Assembly (NCBI GenBank): GCA_017621075.1
Contig: JAGATV010000055.1
Span: 1 to 56,945 of the forward strand
DNA from: Lachnospiraceae bacterium
Lineage (GTDB): Bacteria; Bacillota; Clostridia; Lachnospirales; Lachnospiraceae
Length of the DNA stretch: 56,945 nt
Direction of reading: 5' to 3'
The notes under the pieces: generated by a model
The model's input: only the letters and a program-made list of their open reading frames with translations
Told to the model about the DNA's origin: nothing
Databases searched by the model: none
Shown: piece after piece, positions 37,190-45,806 of the stretch
How the letters are laid out: the number at the start of each line of letters is the position of its first letter
How positions within the stretch are numbered: position 1 is the first letter of the stretch
Program-made: the position numbers and the translations under genes

Positions 37190-38134
37190 TTACCGCTCCG
37201 CTCTCATGGGATTGTTCAGAAAATCTTCATAAGTCAGCCGGATACCCTCCTCCAGCTCCGTGGTGTAATGATAGCCCAGACGCTCTAACTTGCTCACATC
37301 CAAAAGCTTCCTGGGCGTTCCGTCAGGCTTGGAAGCGTCCCATTTGATCTCTCCGGTATAACCGACCACCTTAGCGACCATCTCGGTCAATTCCTTGATG
37401 GTCAATTCTTTGCCCGTTCCCAGGTTCACCGTTTCATTTCCGCTGTAGGTATTCATCAGATACACACAGGCGTCTGCCAGATCATCCACATACATAAATT
37501 CCCGCAAAGGAGTTCCCGTGCCCCAGCAGACCACTTCTTTGGCACCGTATTCCTTGGCCTCATGGAATCTTCGGATCAGCGCCGGAAGCACATGGCTGTG
37601 GGTGGGGTGATAATTGTCATTGGGACCGTACAGATTGGTGGGCATAACACTGATATAGTCCGTTCCATACTGTCTGTTCAGGAACTCACAATATTTCAGT
37701 CCTGAAATCTTGGCCAATGCATAAGCCTCATTGGTCTTTTCCAGCTCGGAGGTCAAAAGACAGTCCTCCTTCATGGGCTGGGGTGCCATGCGGGGATAAA
37801 TGCAGCTGCTGCCCAGAAACAAAAGCTTCTTACAGCCATTTACCCACGCAGAATGGATCACATTCATCTCCAGGATCATATTGTCATACATAAAATCCGC
37901 CAGGGCCTCACTGTTGGCCATAATGCCGCCCACCTTGGCAGCCGCCAGGAACACATAATCCGGGCGCTCCTTTTCAAAAAATTCCTCCACCGCTTCCTGC
38001 CTGCACAGGTCCAGCTCCTTATGGCTTTTCGTAATGAGATTGGTGTAGCCGTTCTTGATAAGAGCCCGGCAGATAGCGCTTCCCACCATTCCCTTATGAC
38101 CTGCCACATAGATTTTCGCATCCTTTTCCATCAT
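37190..38134 (-). CDS. fcl: GDP-L-fucose synthase
   Basis: Epimerase-reductase that converts GDP-4-keto-6-deoxymannose to GDP-L-fucose with NADPH. The 314-residue SDR protein has the Rossmann [10 protein letters not shown] near 11-20, [20 protein letters not shown], the YALAK catalytic Tyr-Lys pair, and [20 protein letters not shown]. The partner dehydratase gene gmd, usually adjacent, is not in this window. AAAGG precedes two tandem ATGs (38134 and 38131). It is followed at 22 bases by the M18 aminopeptidase. Confidence 0.93.
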   Translation of the reverse strand: MMEKDAKIYVAGHKGMVGSAICRALIKNGYTNLITKSHKELDLCRQEAVEEFFEKERPDYVFLAAAKVGGIMANSEALADFMYDNMILEMNVIHSAWVNGCKKLLFLGSSCIYPRMAPQPMKEDCLLTSELEKTNEAYALAKISGLKYCEFLNRQYGTDYISVMPTNLYGPNDNYHPTHSHVLPALIRRFHEAKEYGAKEVVCWGTGTPLREFMYVDDLADACVYLMNTYSGNETVNLGTGKELTIKELTEMVAKVVGYTGEIKWDASKPDGTPRKLLDVSKLERLGYHYTTELEEGIRLTYEDFLNNPMRAER

Positions 38135-38190
38135 CTTCTCTGCCTTTCTGCCATTGCCCTTTGGGCCTTTTCCCTTTCGGACATTTTCCT

Positions 38191-38739
38191 CTACCTGTAT
38201 ACGATTCCTGCCGCCAACCGGTCTGCTTTTTCCTGTCCGCAGAGCACACCTATCACAGTAAGCCCCAGTTCGATTGCGGTTCCCATGCCCCGTGAAGTGA
38301 TCACATGGCCGGAGATCTCCACCGGATTGTGCGTGACTTCAGCTCCCTCAAGGTGGCTTTCAAAGGAAGGATAGCAACAGGCCTTCCTGCCCTTTAAGAT
38401 CCCCCTGTGTCCAAAGATGCTGGGTGCCGCACAGATCGCAGCAATATACCTTCCCGCCTCATAAAAATCATCGATCCCTGCCATCAGACCTTCGTGGGCC
38501 TCCAGATTCCGGGTGCCCGGCATCCCTCCGGGCAATACCAGCATATCGTATCCCGAAAGATCCGTCTCTTCAAACAATCTGTCCATCTCAACCCTAATGC
38601 CGTGAGAGCCTGTGACGCATTTTTCTCCGGTGACGGATACCATGTCTGCCTCAATCCCTGCCCTCCGGCACAGATCTACTACTGTAAGTGCTTCTATCTC
38701 CTCATATCCTTCTGCAAAAAACACTGCAATCCTGCTCAT
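38191..38739 (-). CDS. DJ-1/PfpI family protein
   Basis: A 182-residue flavodoxin-like protein of the DJ-1 superfamily, annotated in many genomes as ThiJ, YajL or protein deglycase. Visible are [20 protein letters not shown] (4-23), GGMPGTRNL (71-79) and the nucleophile elbow [11 protein letters not shown] with Cys103. Activity as deglycase or glyoxalase is debated, and the substrate here cannot be read. The ATG at 38739 has AAGGAAG upstream; the open frame reaches ten codons further without a ribosome site. Its promoter is near consensus. Confidence 0.88.
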   Translation of the reverse strand: MSRIAVFFAEGYEEIEALTVVDLCRRAGIEADMVSVTGEKCVTGSHGIRVEMDRLFEETDLSGYDMLVLPGGMPGTRNLEAHEGLMAGIDDFYEAGRYIAAICAAPSIFGHRGILKGRKACCYPSFESHLEGAEVTHNPVEISGHVITSRGMGTAIELGLTVIGVLCGQEKADRLAAGIVYR

Positions 38740-38801
38740 GCCGTTACTTCCTTTCCCGGTTCCTTCCACACGATCAAAATCGTGTCCGACCGCTTACCGA
38801 T

Positions 38802-38830
38802 AGTATACACAATTTACACAGAATTTTCAA
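38802..38830 (-). promoter_or_regulatory. Promoter of the DJ-1 gene
   Basis: Minus strand: TTGAAA (38825-38830), 17 bases, TATACT (38802-38807). A 7-base dyad ACACGAT-N4-ATCGTGT lies downstream at 38768-38785 in the leader and may be an operator. Confidence 0.7.
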
Positions 38831-38838
38831 TTAACAGC

Positions 38839-38866
38839 TTGGAATTATGGCAGAATATGATATAAT
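38839..38866 (+). promoter_or_regulatory. Promoter of the CYTH gene
   Basis: Plus strand: TTGGAA (38839-38844), 16 bases, TATAAT (38861-38866), about 44 bases before the start codon. It is divergent from the DJ-1 promoter. Confidence 0.65.
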
Positions 38867-38909
38867 CTGATTAGTGGATACCCACATCATAGCAAGAACA
38901 GAGGCTGAC

Positions 38910-39425
38910 ATGGAAATAGAACGGAAATTTACCTTAAAAGCGCTGCCCGGTGATCTGGACAGCTACCCTTTTCATCATATCCAACAGGGTTATTTGAATA
39001 CCGATCCGGTGGTGCGGGTCCGCAGAGAAGATGAAGAATACTACCTGACTTACAAGGGCACCGGCTTCATGGCCCGGGAGGAGAGCAATCTGCCCTTGAA
39101 CAAGGAGGCCTATTACCACCTGTTACAGAAAGCAGACGGCAATATCATCTCCAAAAGGCGGTATCTGATCCCCTTAAAGAATCCCAAAGTAAAAGAGGGA
39201 TTTCCCACACCTCCCGAAGATTATACGCTCACCATTGAGCTGGATGTGTTCGATCCCCCCTTTGCCCCTCTCACCATGGCGGAAGTGGAATTTGGCAGCA
39301 AGGAAGCCGCCGAAGCCTTCATCCCTCCGGAATGGTTCGGCGAGGAGGTTACCTATTGCAAGGAATATCATAATTCCTACATGGCAATGCGCGATATGAG
39401 CGATCCTAAAAAGACACCCTCTTAA
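38910..39425 (+). CDS. CYTH domain protein
   Basis: A 171-residue protein of the CYTH/triphosphate tunnel metalloenzyme family. It opens with the hallmark MEIERKF (ExExK). Further on are VVRVRREDEEYYLTYKGTG, with paired basic residues lining the tunnel, and ELDVFDPPFAPLTMAEVEFG, with metal-binding acidic residues. Members hydrolyse inorganic triphosphate or make cyclic AMP; short single-domain forms in Firmicutes are mostly triphosphatases. The ATG at 38910 follows GAGG and gives the family-typical N-terminus, while an upstream in-frame start would add 12 unrelated residues. A bidirectional terminator overlaps its last codons. Confidence 0.9.
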   Translation: MEIERKFTLKALPGDLDSYPFHHIQQGYLNTDPVVRVRREDEEYYLTYKGTGFMAREESNLPLNKEAYYHLLQKADGNIISKRRYLIPLKNPKVKEGFPTPPEDYTLTIELDVFDPPFAPLTMAEVEFGSKEAAEAFIPPEWFGEEVTYCKEYHNSYMAMRDMSDPKKTPS

Positions 39426-39441
39426 CATGGAGGGTGTCTTT
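39410..39441. terminator. Bidirectional terminator between CYTH and GGDEF genes
   Basis: Perfect 12-base stem AAAGACACCCTC / GAGGGTGTCTTT with an 8-base loop and flanking A and T runs. The left arm covers the last codons of the CYTH gene. Confidence 0.88.
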
Positions 39442-39471
39442 CTGCTTTCTTTGTCTAAAACAGACAAAACT

Positions 39472-40358
39472 TTAACTTTGAAAGGTATATGAGCTTCCTT
39501 TATTCAATTTACTGTCATACACACCGCCGTCAGCAATCTTATAAAGCGAATCAAAAGTCAATCCGCTTTTATACAAAACCGCCCCATGCTGACACTGATT
39601 TCTTCCGTCATGGGCGCAATATGGATCTTAGCGACTTCATCAAAAAATCTGTTGATCACTTCGGAAGCGGTTTCCTCGGATAGGATATCAACGAAATACG
39701 CAGCAAATTCATCCCCGCCCAGGCGCATGACGATATCGTTACTCCCTTTTACTTTTTGAAGGGCTTCTGCTATCGCAATCAGCACTTTATCGCCCACTAA
39801 ATGACCGTATTTGTCATTCACATGCTTAAATTTGTCAACATCAAACAAACAGAACAGACCTGCTTGATGTCCTGCCAGAAGCTCAGAGATCATCTTTTCC
39901 CCATGGCCACGATTGAAGATCCCGGTCATCAGGTCAGTTTGGGAGAGATATAAGAGATGATCTTCCTTTTTCTTCTCTTCATCGATACATTCCACGGCAT
40001 AAAGGACATAGCGAAGTTTATCATCCACGTTGTCATCTACCTTGATAAACCTGGCCCTGCACCAGCCATTTACCTTGCCTCTAAATACTGTGGAGATCAC
40101 CCTGTGACCTTGCATTCTCTCTTCAAGCGTAGCAAGGTCCGTAAATTCTGTGACCACTCCCAGATGCTCATCCACAGTGATATTATTCATGACATTGCCA
40201 AGTTTATCCTGACAACCCTCAAAATTTGCGGACCACATATCAATGTACTGATTGGTCTTTATCGGGAACAAGGTATCTTCCTGCAGATCGAAAATATGAA
40301 GAGATATATAGATCTCCGAGAGTGCAGCGAGCGTCAGTCTATCTATATCATTTTTCAT
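39472..40358 (-). pseudogene. GGDEF domain protein, frameshifted near its end
   Basis: A soluble diguanylate-cyclase-like protein: an N-terminal PAS-like sensor (about 1-135), then a GGDEF domain with DLMTGIFNRGHGEKM, FDVDKFKHVNDKYGH and RLGGDEF. No RxxD inhibitory site stands before GGDEF. After SVSMG the present frame reads six odd residues and stops at 39558. Adding one G to the GGGG run near 39583 restores the expected ending, AVLYKSGLTFDSLYKIADGG, and a stop at 39472. The start has GAAAGG and a near-consensus promoter. Only the last helix and strand of the domain are lost, so some folding might remain, but activity is doubtful. A sequencing slip in the G run is possible. Confidence 0.75.
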
Positions 40359-40407
40359 TCAAATGAACCTTTCTTTTGTTTCTGTGATGCCAATGTTTTC
40401 TGATCTC

Positions 40408-40436
40408 ATTATATTTCTGATATGCTTTTTAGTCAA
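40408..40436 (-). promoter_or_regulatory. Promoter of the GGDEF gene at 40358
   Basis: Minus strand: TTGACT (40431-40436), 17 bases, TATAAT (40408-40413), 50 bases before the start codon. Confidence 0.75.
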
Positions 40437-40550
40437 TTTATTTTATGGATGATTCACAAGGCAATCACACCGGACAAGGATACCGCCCAATGGATGTAAC
40501 AGAAAAGAACACTATCTTGCGATAATGCTCTCTTCTTCAGCAAATTATGT

Positions 40551-41300
40551 TTACCAGGTCTTTTCCAAAGTAATATGGTAATCCACTGCATATGGGTTAT
40601 CCTCGCGGGTCTTCAAATCCTCGTAGATGGCACGGCGTTCATCACTGCTGCCCTCCGACCAGTACTCGTAGCCGCGCAGATAGCTTTCTATCAATTCATC
40701 CCAGGAATCATACATAGGCTGCACCTGCTTTGCAATTTCCAGGGATTTATCCAATGCCTCCTCTAACGTGTAGTAATCAGCAATGTAATACCATCCCAAA
40801 AGATTGAATGCCCTGCAGTAATCCCAGCCATCGATGGCATGCCCGCCATACTCCTGATACATGATGTAAGTATTGGCAAAGAATTCCGCTCTCTCTTCCT
40901 CCAGGCCAAAAGCAAGCATAAAGAATGGAACATACTCCTCTTCATCCAGTTCACTCAGACCATACTCTGTCAAATGGTTCACCGTCTTCACAAAACCGGC
41001 CCGCTCGCCTTCCACCATGATCCATTCCAATCTCATATCGGCTGTTTCGCGGTCTGTTACCCCCCAATGATCAGCCAGAAGCTGCCTAACAGATTCCTTA
41101 TCTTCAGCGTTGGGGATCCTTCCGCCAAACTTATTATAATCCAGGCCGTTACATTCCGTCAGAATGGCATAAGTTGCATTGAACCAACGCACAGTATCCG
41201 ATGTCTTCTGCTTCCCTGCACCGCAGCCTCCCAGGACTGCCGTACAAACCATGCTGACTGCCAAACTCAATATGACTGCGATCTTCTTTGCTCTTTTCAT
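40551..41300 (-). CDS. DUF1266 family lipoprotein
   Basis: Exported lipoprotein of 249 residues. The N-terminus MKRAKKIAVILSLAVSMVC and then AVLGGC form a lipoprotein signal with the lipid-bearing Cys. The rest fits DUF1266: GWDYCRAFNLLGWYYIADYY, then TLEEALDKSLEIAKQVQPMY, DSWDELIESYLRGYEYW. The function of DUF1266 is unknown, and most members are cytosolic, so a lipoprotein form is notable. The ATG at 41300 is 14 bases after the upstream gene. It is the second gene of a two-gene unit under a promoter covered by dyads. Confidence 0.82.
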   Translation of the reverse strand: MKRAKKIAVILSLAVSMVCTAVLGGCGAGKQKTSDTVRWFNATYAILTECNGLDYNKFGGRIPNAEDKESVRQLLADHWGVTDRETADMRLEWIMVEGERAGFVKTVNHLTEYGLSELDEEEYVPFFMLAFGLEEERAEFFANTYIMYQEYGGHAIDGWDYCRAFNLLGWYYIADYYTLEEALDKSLEIAKQVQPMYDSWDELIESYLRGYEYWSEGSSDERRAIYEDLKTREDNPYAVDYHITLEKTW

Positions 41301-41314
41301 GTGTATTTCCTTCA

Positions 41315-41692
41315 CTATTGTAATTTATTGTTAAGGAACTCCATCCAATCATTTCTTTTCAATACAGAGCAGACCTTTTTGGCAGACTTTCCGTTTTCAT
41401 CCGCATAGATCACTTTGATGCCGGTAGGGATGATGGGGATAATTCCTCCTGCATTACACTTTTTGATCTCTGTGATCTTATCATAAGGAACACCCCAATT
41501 GTTGTTGCCTAACATTCCGCCTACAAATATCATTGTCTTTTCTGTAAAAAAGAAATTTCCTCTTACCTGAGAGAATCCAAACTCCCAATAATCCCCCGCA
41601 GTGTGCTCCACAAGAGTCTCACCCTCGGGCAGATATCCCAGATTCTTCAGTAGTGTGATCCATTCATTCTTTTGTTTCTCTGATAATTTCAT
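41315..41692 (-). CDS. Small PH-like domain protein
   Basis: A 125-residue cytosolic protein. After a short helix (EKQKNEWITLLKNLGYLPEG) it has a run of beta strands, GNFFFTEKTMIFVGGMLGNN, then WGVPYDKITEIKKC and GIKVIYADENGKSA, and a C-terminal helix RNDWMEFLNNKL. This order fits bacterial PH-like or GRAM-like domains; the match is by pattern only. AAGGAG precedes the ATG. It leads a two-gene unit with the DUF1266 lipoprotein. Confidence 0.7.
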   Translation of the reverse strand: MKLSEKQKNEWITLLKNLGYLPEGETLVEHTAGDYWEFGFSQVRGNFFFTEKTMIFVGGMLGNNNWGVPYDKITEIKKCNAGGIIPIIPTGIKVIYADENGKSAKKVCSVLKRNDWMEFLNNKLQ

Positions 41693-41709
41693 AAGTGTCT
41701 CCTTTCCAT

Positions 41710-41753
41710 GGTCTATTTACTTTAGACCCCTTGTAAGTCTATATGATATAGAC
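41710..41753. promoter_or_regulatory. Two GTCTA/TAGAC dyads, likely repressor operators
   Basis: GGTCTA-N7-TAGACC at 41710-41728 and GTCTATATGATATAGAC (7-base arms, 3-base centre) at 41737-41753. The second covers the -10 box of the promoter at 41736-41764 and the first lies at the expected transcript start. They share half-sites, so one dimeric repressor probably binds both. The neighbouring BlaI-type regulator is the obvious candidate, which is inference. Confidence 0.7.
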
Positions 41754-41764
41754 CTATTTGTCAA
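41736..41764 (-). promoter_or_regulatory. Promoter of the PH-like/DUF1266 unit
   Basis: Minus strand: TTGACA (41759-41764), 17 bases, TAGACT (41736-41741). The spacer and -10 are covered by the GTCTA/TAGAC dyad. Confidence 0.7.
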
Positions 41765-41776
41765 GAAGATAATGGA

Positions 41777-43837
41777 TCACTGTATAGGGTGATGATAGGT
41801 TTTTAAGCCCAATGCAAATACATCCTCGACACTTTCTCCTGTTTCCGGCAGGATGCCGTCACTCACAAATACCCAGCCCGCCATACCGTCATCACAGATA
41901 AGTTCCACCCAAAAACCCGAAAACTCCTTATCCGCAATCTGCCACTGCCGTTTTTGCGTGATACGGCAGGCACTCACCACCTGGGGCTGTATCACAAACG
42001 TATGGAAGCTCTCCGGTTCTTCATGCACCGTCAACTCTTTTTGTATCTCATACGAAACAGGCACTATTTCCGCATACTCTTCTTCCTGTTTCACCAGTCT
42101 GCCCTCTGCATCGATATCCCATGTTGTCTGCACACTTTCTCCCATAATGATCTTTTGTGGCACATATGATAAGATGGTATCCCCCAAGACTTCTGTCCGT
42201 GACAGATCAGCCTCTATTTCCCCCCGGGATAAAATAGCATCCTTTTCATATTGATAAAAAGAAGTAACGGTATTTGTCATTCCATCCGTCTGCCCGTCTC
42301 TGTATTCCAATGCCAGACAAATCTTCCTGCCATCAAAGGATATCGCACATATTTCGTTTGCGACTGCCTTTGCCCGGCCCTGCACCTTATCCTTGCCGAT
42401 CACCAAAGCAAACTCTGTCTCCCCATTTTCGTTCCTATCTTCCAAGGAAAAATCCAGCCTGATTTCTTCAGCTTTTCCATCCCCATCCATATCAAGGCAG
42501 GCACTCGCTCCCGCATCCGTCCACTGTGTCACATTGTACACAGTCCCCGGATGTTCCAGGATTTCCTGTGCGTCGGCAGTCTCTCTTTTTCTTATGGATA
42601 GTTTTCTGCTTTCCGCAGAATCGTCCGTGTAGCTGATACTCAATATACCGTTGTAAATATTGAAGGATTTTATCCTTTTTCCGTTTTCGCAGCTAAATAT
42701 CTCTTCCGTTTCGTTGGTCTCCACATCCAAGCGCTTTATGCAGATCCCGCCCTGTGCCAGAAAGAACAGATTTTCCTCAATCATGAAAAAATCGGATATC
42801 TCAGAATATTTTTCCTTATAGATCCGCTTTTCGCCGTTCTCGTCTATGCGATATATACCATTGCCGCGCATCTCATATACAATGCCGGTTTTTTGGTCGA
42901 TCAATCCGCCGGATTCACTGGTTGCTTCCTCGCTCTGACGGATCGGCACCATATTGATCTCAAACCTCTCCGATACAAATATCCCCCAGACCATAAAGCA
43001 CATAGTGAGAACGGATGCCAGAATAGAAACCTTTTTGGTAGCATGTTCCGCTTTGATACAGCGACGGATACGATATTTGATATTGGCCTCTCCAAAAGCA
43101 AGAGCGTGATCCCTTTCCCCGCTGACAAAAAATCCGGAAGCCGCCTTCAAAATGGTATCCGCATATTGCTTCTTTTGCCCTGTTCCTATTTTCTGCAGCA
43201 CAAGCTCATCACAGGAAGCCTCCTGGTCCCGAACAAAAAAATAAAAGGCACACCACATCAGAGGATTATACCAATTGACTGCACATAACAAAAAAGCCAT
43301 CCCTTTTGCCACATAATCGCCTCTTTGGATATGTGTCCTCTCATGGGACAAAATCAGGTTTTCCGTGCTTTCGTCCAAGCCCTCGGGCAGATAAATCCCT
43401 GGGGGAAAGTAGCCGAAAGTAAATGCACTTGATATCACAGGGCAACGATATATCTTCACCTTCATCCACCGGGCTCTGGCAGAGCCGCCATCCGGCCTGT
43501 CCGCCTCCACCGCAGTATGCTTTAATCTGTTTGCCAGCCGGATATAACTTACTCCGTTTGCAAGCAACAGGATGCACAGCACTGCCAGATATATGATCAC
43601 GATCACCTTCCAGTTCACGTCAATATAGCCCAGTTTCCCCGCTATTTTCACCTTGGGTATGACCGCAAGTCTGCCTGTGGGCGCCACGGTACAGAGCAGA
43701 TGAAAGGCCACAAGTGCCCACAGCGCATAAGTTACACTTTTCGGCAACTTCTTTAATATTATCCTCAATGCCAATAAATACAAAACTGCAAACGAGCCGG
43801 AAAGACTTATTTGCAGCAGTTTATAAAAGATACTCAT
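41777..43837 (-). CDS. M56 (BlaR1-type) receptor peptidase with a large non-PBP sensor
   Basis: A 686-residue membrane protein from the ATG at 43837. The N-terminal 290 residues follow the BlaR1/MecR1 plan: membrane helices, then the zinc peptidase motif LSHERTH (HExxH at 165-169), a later CDELVL, and another helix near 272-290. In BlaR1 the extracellular part is a penicillin-binding domain. Here it is about 390 residues of beta-rich sequence: propeller-like repeats (YEMRGNGIYRIDENGEKRIY), an FG-GAP-like DMDGDGKAEEIRLDF, and an SH3-like C-terminus (FWVELICDDGMAGWVFVSDG). There is no SxxK or KTG motif, so beta-lactams are unlikely ligands. It follows a BlaI gene by 93 bases and has its own promoter. 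The ribosome site is weak, so the start is uncertain. Confidence 0.85.
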   Translation of the reverse strand: MSIFYKLLQISLSGSFAVLYLLALRIILKKLPKSVTYALWALVAFHLLCTVAPTGRLAVIPKVKIAGKLGYIDVNWKVIVIIYLAVLCILLLANGVSYIRLANRLKHTAVEADRPDGGSARARWMKVKIYRCPVISSAFTFGYFPPGIYLPEGLDESTENLILSHERTHIQRGDYVAKGMAFLLCAVNWYNPLMWCAFYFFVRDQEASCDELVLQKIGTGQKKQYADTILKAASGFFVSGERDHALAFGEANIKYRIRRCIKAEHATKKVSILASVLTMCFMVWGIFVSERFEINMVPIRQSEEATSESGGLIDQKTGIVYEMRGNGIYRIDENGEKRIYKEKYSEISDFFMIEENLFFLAQGGICIKRLDVETNETEEIFSCENGKRIKSFNIYNGILSISYTDDSAESRKLSIRKRETADAQEILEHPGTVYNVTQWTDAGASACLDMDGDGKAEEIRLDFSLEDRNENGETEFALVIGKDKVQGRAKAVANEICAISFDGRKICLALEYRDGQTDGMTNTVTSFYQYEKDAILSRGEIEADLSRTEVLGDTILSYVPQKIIMGESVQTTWDIDAEGRLVKQEEEYAEIVPVSYEIQKELTVHEEPESFHTFVIQPQVVSACRITQKRQWQIADKEFSGFWVELICDDGMAGWVFVSDGILPETGESVEDVFALGLKTYHHPIQ

Positions 43838-43893
43838 GATTTCTGATATTTCCACACCGCCCCGCCACTTTGGTCTACATCTTGCCAACCTAA

Positions 43894-43922
43894 AGTTTAT
43901 AAAATACGGGCCCTATTGTCAA
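43894..43922 (-). promoter_or_regulatory. Promoter of the M56 receptor gene
   Basis: Minus strand: TTGACA (43917-43922), 17 bases, TAAACT (43894-43899). The -35 box lies just before the blaI stop region. A single half-site GGTCTA at 43872-43877, like those in the DUF1266 promoter, lies downstream. Confidence 0.6.
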
Positions 43923-43930
43923 GGCATATT

Positions 43931-44299
43931 TTAACATTCATCGATCAATCGTCTGATCTCTTCTTTCTCCTTTTCGGACAATTTCACTCCGCTCCCGCAA
44001 AATGCAGTAAGGAACATCGGAAGCGACCCGGCGAAATGTTCATCCACATAGTCTCTTCCCCGGGCTCCGTAATAGTCCTCTTTCTTCAGCGTCGACGTGA
44101 CGATCGCATTTTCATTTTTTATGACTTCCTTCCCACAAAGGTTCTTGAGCATCGTGTATGTAGTGGATTTTTTCCACTCAAACGTTTTCTCGCATTCCTT
44201 CACAAGAGCGGTGGAATTGATAGGCTCCAGTTTCCAGATCAGTTCCATAAATTTCATTTCGGTCTTGGTAAGTATACTTACCTTGCATTTCTTTTTCAT
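43931..44299 (-). CDS. BlaI/MecI/CopY family repressor
   Basis: A 122-residue winged-helix repressor. The N-terminal domain shows LTKTEMKFMELIWKLEPINS, the recognition region EWKKSTTYTMLKNLCGKEVI and the wing; the C-terminal half is the dimerisation part with LTAFCGSGVKLSEKEKEEI. In this family the M56 receptor leads to cleavage of the repressor and release of target genes, and the M56 gene lies directly downstream. It starts 16 bases after malQ, so it is also on the malQ transcript. Likely targets are the GTCTA/TAGAC dyads about 2.5 kb away, which is inference. Confidence 0.92.
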   Translation of the reverse strand: MKKKCKVSILTKTEMKFMELIWKLEPINSTALVKECEKTFEWKKSTTYTMLKNLCGKEVIKNENAIVTSTLKKEDYYGARGRDYVDEHFAGSLPMFLTAFCGSGVKLSEKEKEEIRRLIDEC

Positions 44300-44315
44300 G
44301 GCTGTTTCCTGTCCT

Positions 44316-45797
44316 TTATCTTCCGTACAGTTTCGTCATGGTACGGATCTTTTTTGCCAGTTCTTTGGTCAGTGCGTCCTTTTCCATCCGCCACCGCCAG
44401 TTGTTTCCCAGGGTGGAAGGAGTGTTGATCCTGGCGCTGCTTCCAAGCTCCAGATAATCCTGAAGGGGTATGACAGCCGTGTCCGCCGCACTGGAAAGCG
44501 CCCCACGGATGCAGGCCCAAAGCAGATCCTTACGGTTCTGCACATTCAGATATTGCATGAGGAAACGCAGCCGGCTGCCCTTTAAAGTGCGTATCCAGCC
44601 CGCTGTGGTGTCATTGTCATGGGTGCCTGTATAGACTACACAGTTTTGGGTATAGTTATGGGGCAGATAAACGTTTTCCCGATCGCCGTCAAAGGCAAAC
44701 TGCAGGATCTTCATCCCCGGATATCCTGTTTTCTTCACCAGCTTCCGCACACTGTCCGTCAAAAATCCCAAATCTTCCGCAATCACCTGCCGCTTGCCCA
44801 GCTTCTTTTTCATGGCCTCAAAAAGCTCATAGCCGGGGCCTTTTTCCCAATGACCGTTCTCCGCCGTAGGATCACCGTAGGGAACCGACCAGTACTCATC
44901 AAAGCCGCGGAAATGATCAATCCGGACAATATCATACAGTTCATAGCAGTGTGCGATCCTGTCGATCCACCACCGGTATCCTGTCTTTTTATGGTGCTTC
45001 CAGCGATACAGGGGATTGCCCCAGAGCTGTCCCGTCTCGGAAAAAGCATCCGGAGGGCATCCTGCCACGGCAGTGGGATGACCGGTTGCATCCAACTGGA
45101 ACAGTTCCGGATGCGCCCAGGTATCTGCACTGTCCAAAGCCACATAAATAGGAATATCTCCCACGATCTGTATACCCTTTTTGTTGGCATAAGCTTTCAG
45201 TGCTTTCCACTGTGTGGCAAAGAGATACTGTTGAAACCGATAGCATGCGATCTCCTCTGCCAAAAGCTCCTCATATCGCGCCATGGCTTTCTTTTTCCGA
45301 AGCCTGATATCCTCCTCCCACTCCAGGAAGCATCGGCCCCCAAAATGGTCCTTGACCGCCATATATAATGCGTAATCATCCAGCCAGCTACGGTTCTCTT
45401 CCAAAAAAGCCACATAATCCGGCTGCTCAAAAAGTCCCTTCTCCCCGGCGCGCTTCCATGCCCTTTGCAGCACCCGGAATCTGGAAAGATAGATCTTCTC
45501 ATAGTCGATATCACCGGGATCGTTCCCAAAATCACAGGCATCACACTCTTCCACGGTCAGATACCCCTTGCCGATCAGAAGCTCCAGATCGATATAATAG
45601 GGATTGCCCGCAAAGGTGGAAAAGGACTGATAAGGTGAATCTCCGTACCCGGTAGGCCCCAGGGGAAGGATCTGCCAGAGGGTCTGACCCGCCTTTTTCA
45701 AAAAGTCCACAAATCTGTAACTCTCTTTTCCAAACGTACCGATCCCATAAGGGGAGGGGATACTCGAAACCGGCATCAGGATTCCTGCTCTTCTCAT
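44316..45797 (-). CDS. malQ: 4-alpha-glucanotransferase
   Basis: GH77 amylomaltase that transfers maltooligosaccharide segments between glucans. The 493 residues are family length. Motifs are GTFGKESYRFVDFL near the start, IGDIPIYVALDSADTW, the nucleophile region IVRIDHFRGFDEYW, the acid/base IAEDLGFLT, and VVYTGTHDNDTTAGW. GAGG precedes the ATG. It follows the membrane GGDEF gene by 9 bases and precedes blaI by 16 bases, so these form one unit. It could act on glycogen made by GlgA encoded about 30 kb away. Confidence 0.96.
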   Translation of the reverse strand: MRRAGILMPVSSIPSPYGIGTFGKESYRFVDFLKKAGQTLWQILPLGPTGYGDSPYQSFSTFAGNPYYIDLELLIGKGYLTVEECDACDFGNDPGDIDYEKIYLSRFRVLQRAWKRAGEKGLFEQPDYVAFLEENRSWLDDYALYMAVKDHFGGRCFLEWEEDIRLRKKKAMARYEELLAEEIACYRFQQYLFATQWKALKAYANKKGIQIVGDIPIYVALDSADTWAHPELFQLDATGHPTAVAGCPPDAFSETGQLWGNPLYRWKHHKKTGYRWWIDRIAHCYELYDIVRIDHFRGFDEYWSVPYGDPTAENGHWEKGPGYELFEAMKKKLGKRQVIAEDLGFLTDSVRKLVKKTGYPGMKILQFAFDGDRENVYLPHNYTQNCVVYTGTHDNDTTAGWIRTLKGSRLRFLMQYLNVQNRKDLLWACIRGALSSAADTAVIPLQDYLELGSSARINTPSTLGNNWRWRMEKDALTKELAKKIRTMTKLYGR

Positions 45798-45806
45798 TCT
45801 ATTACC

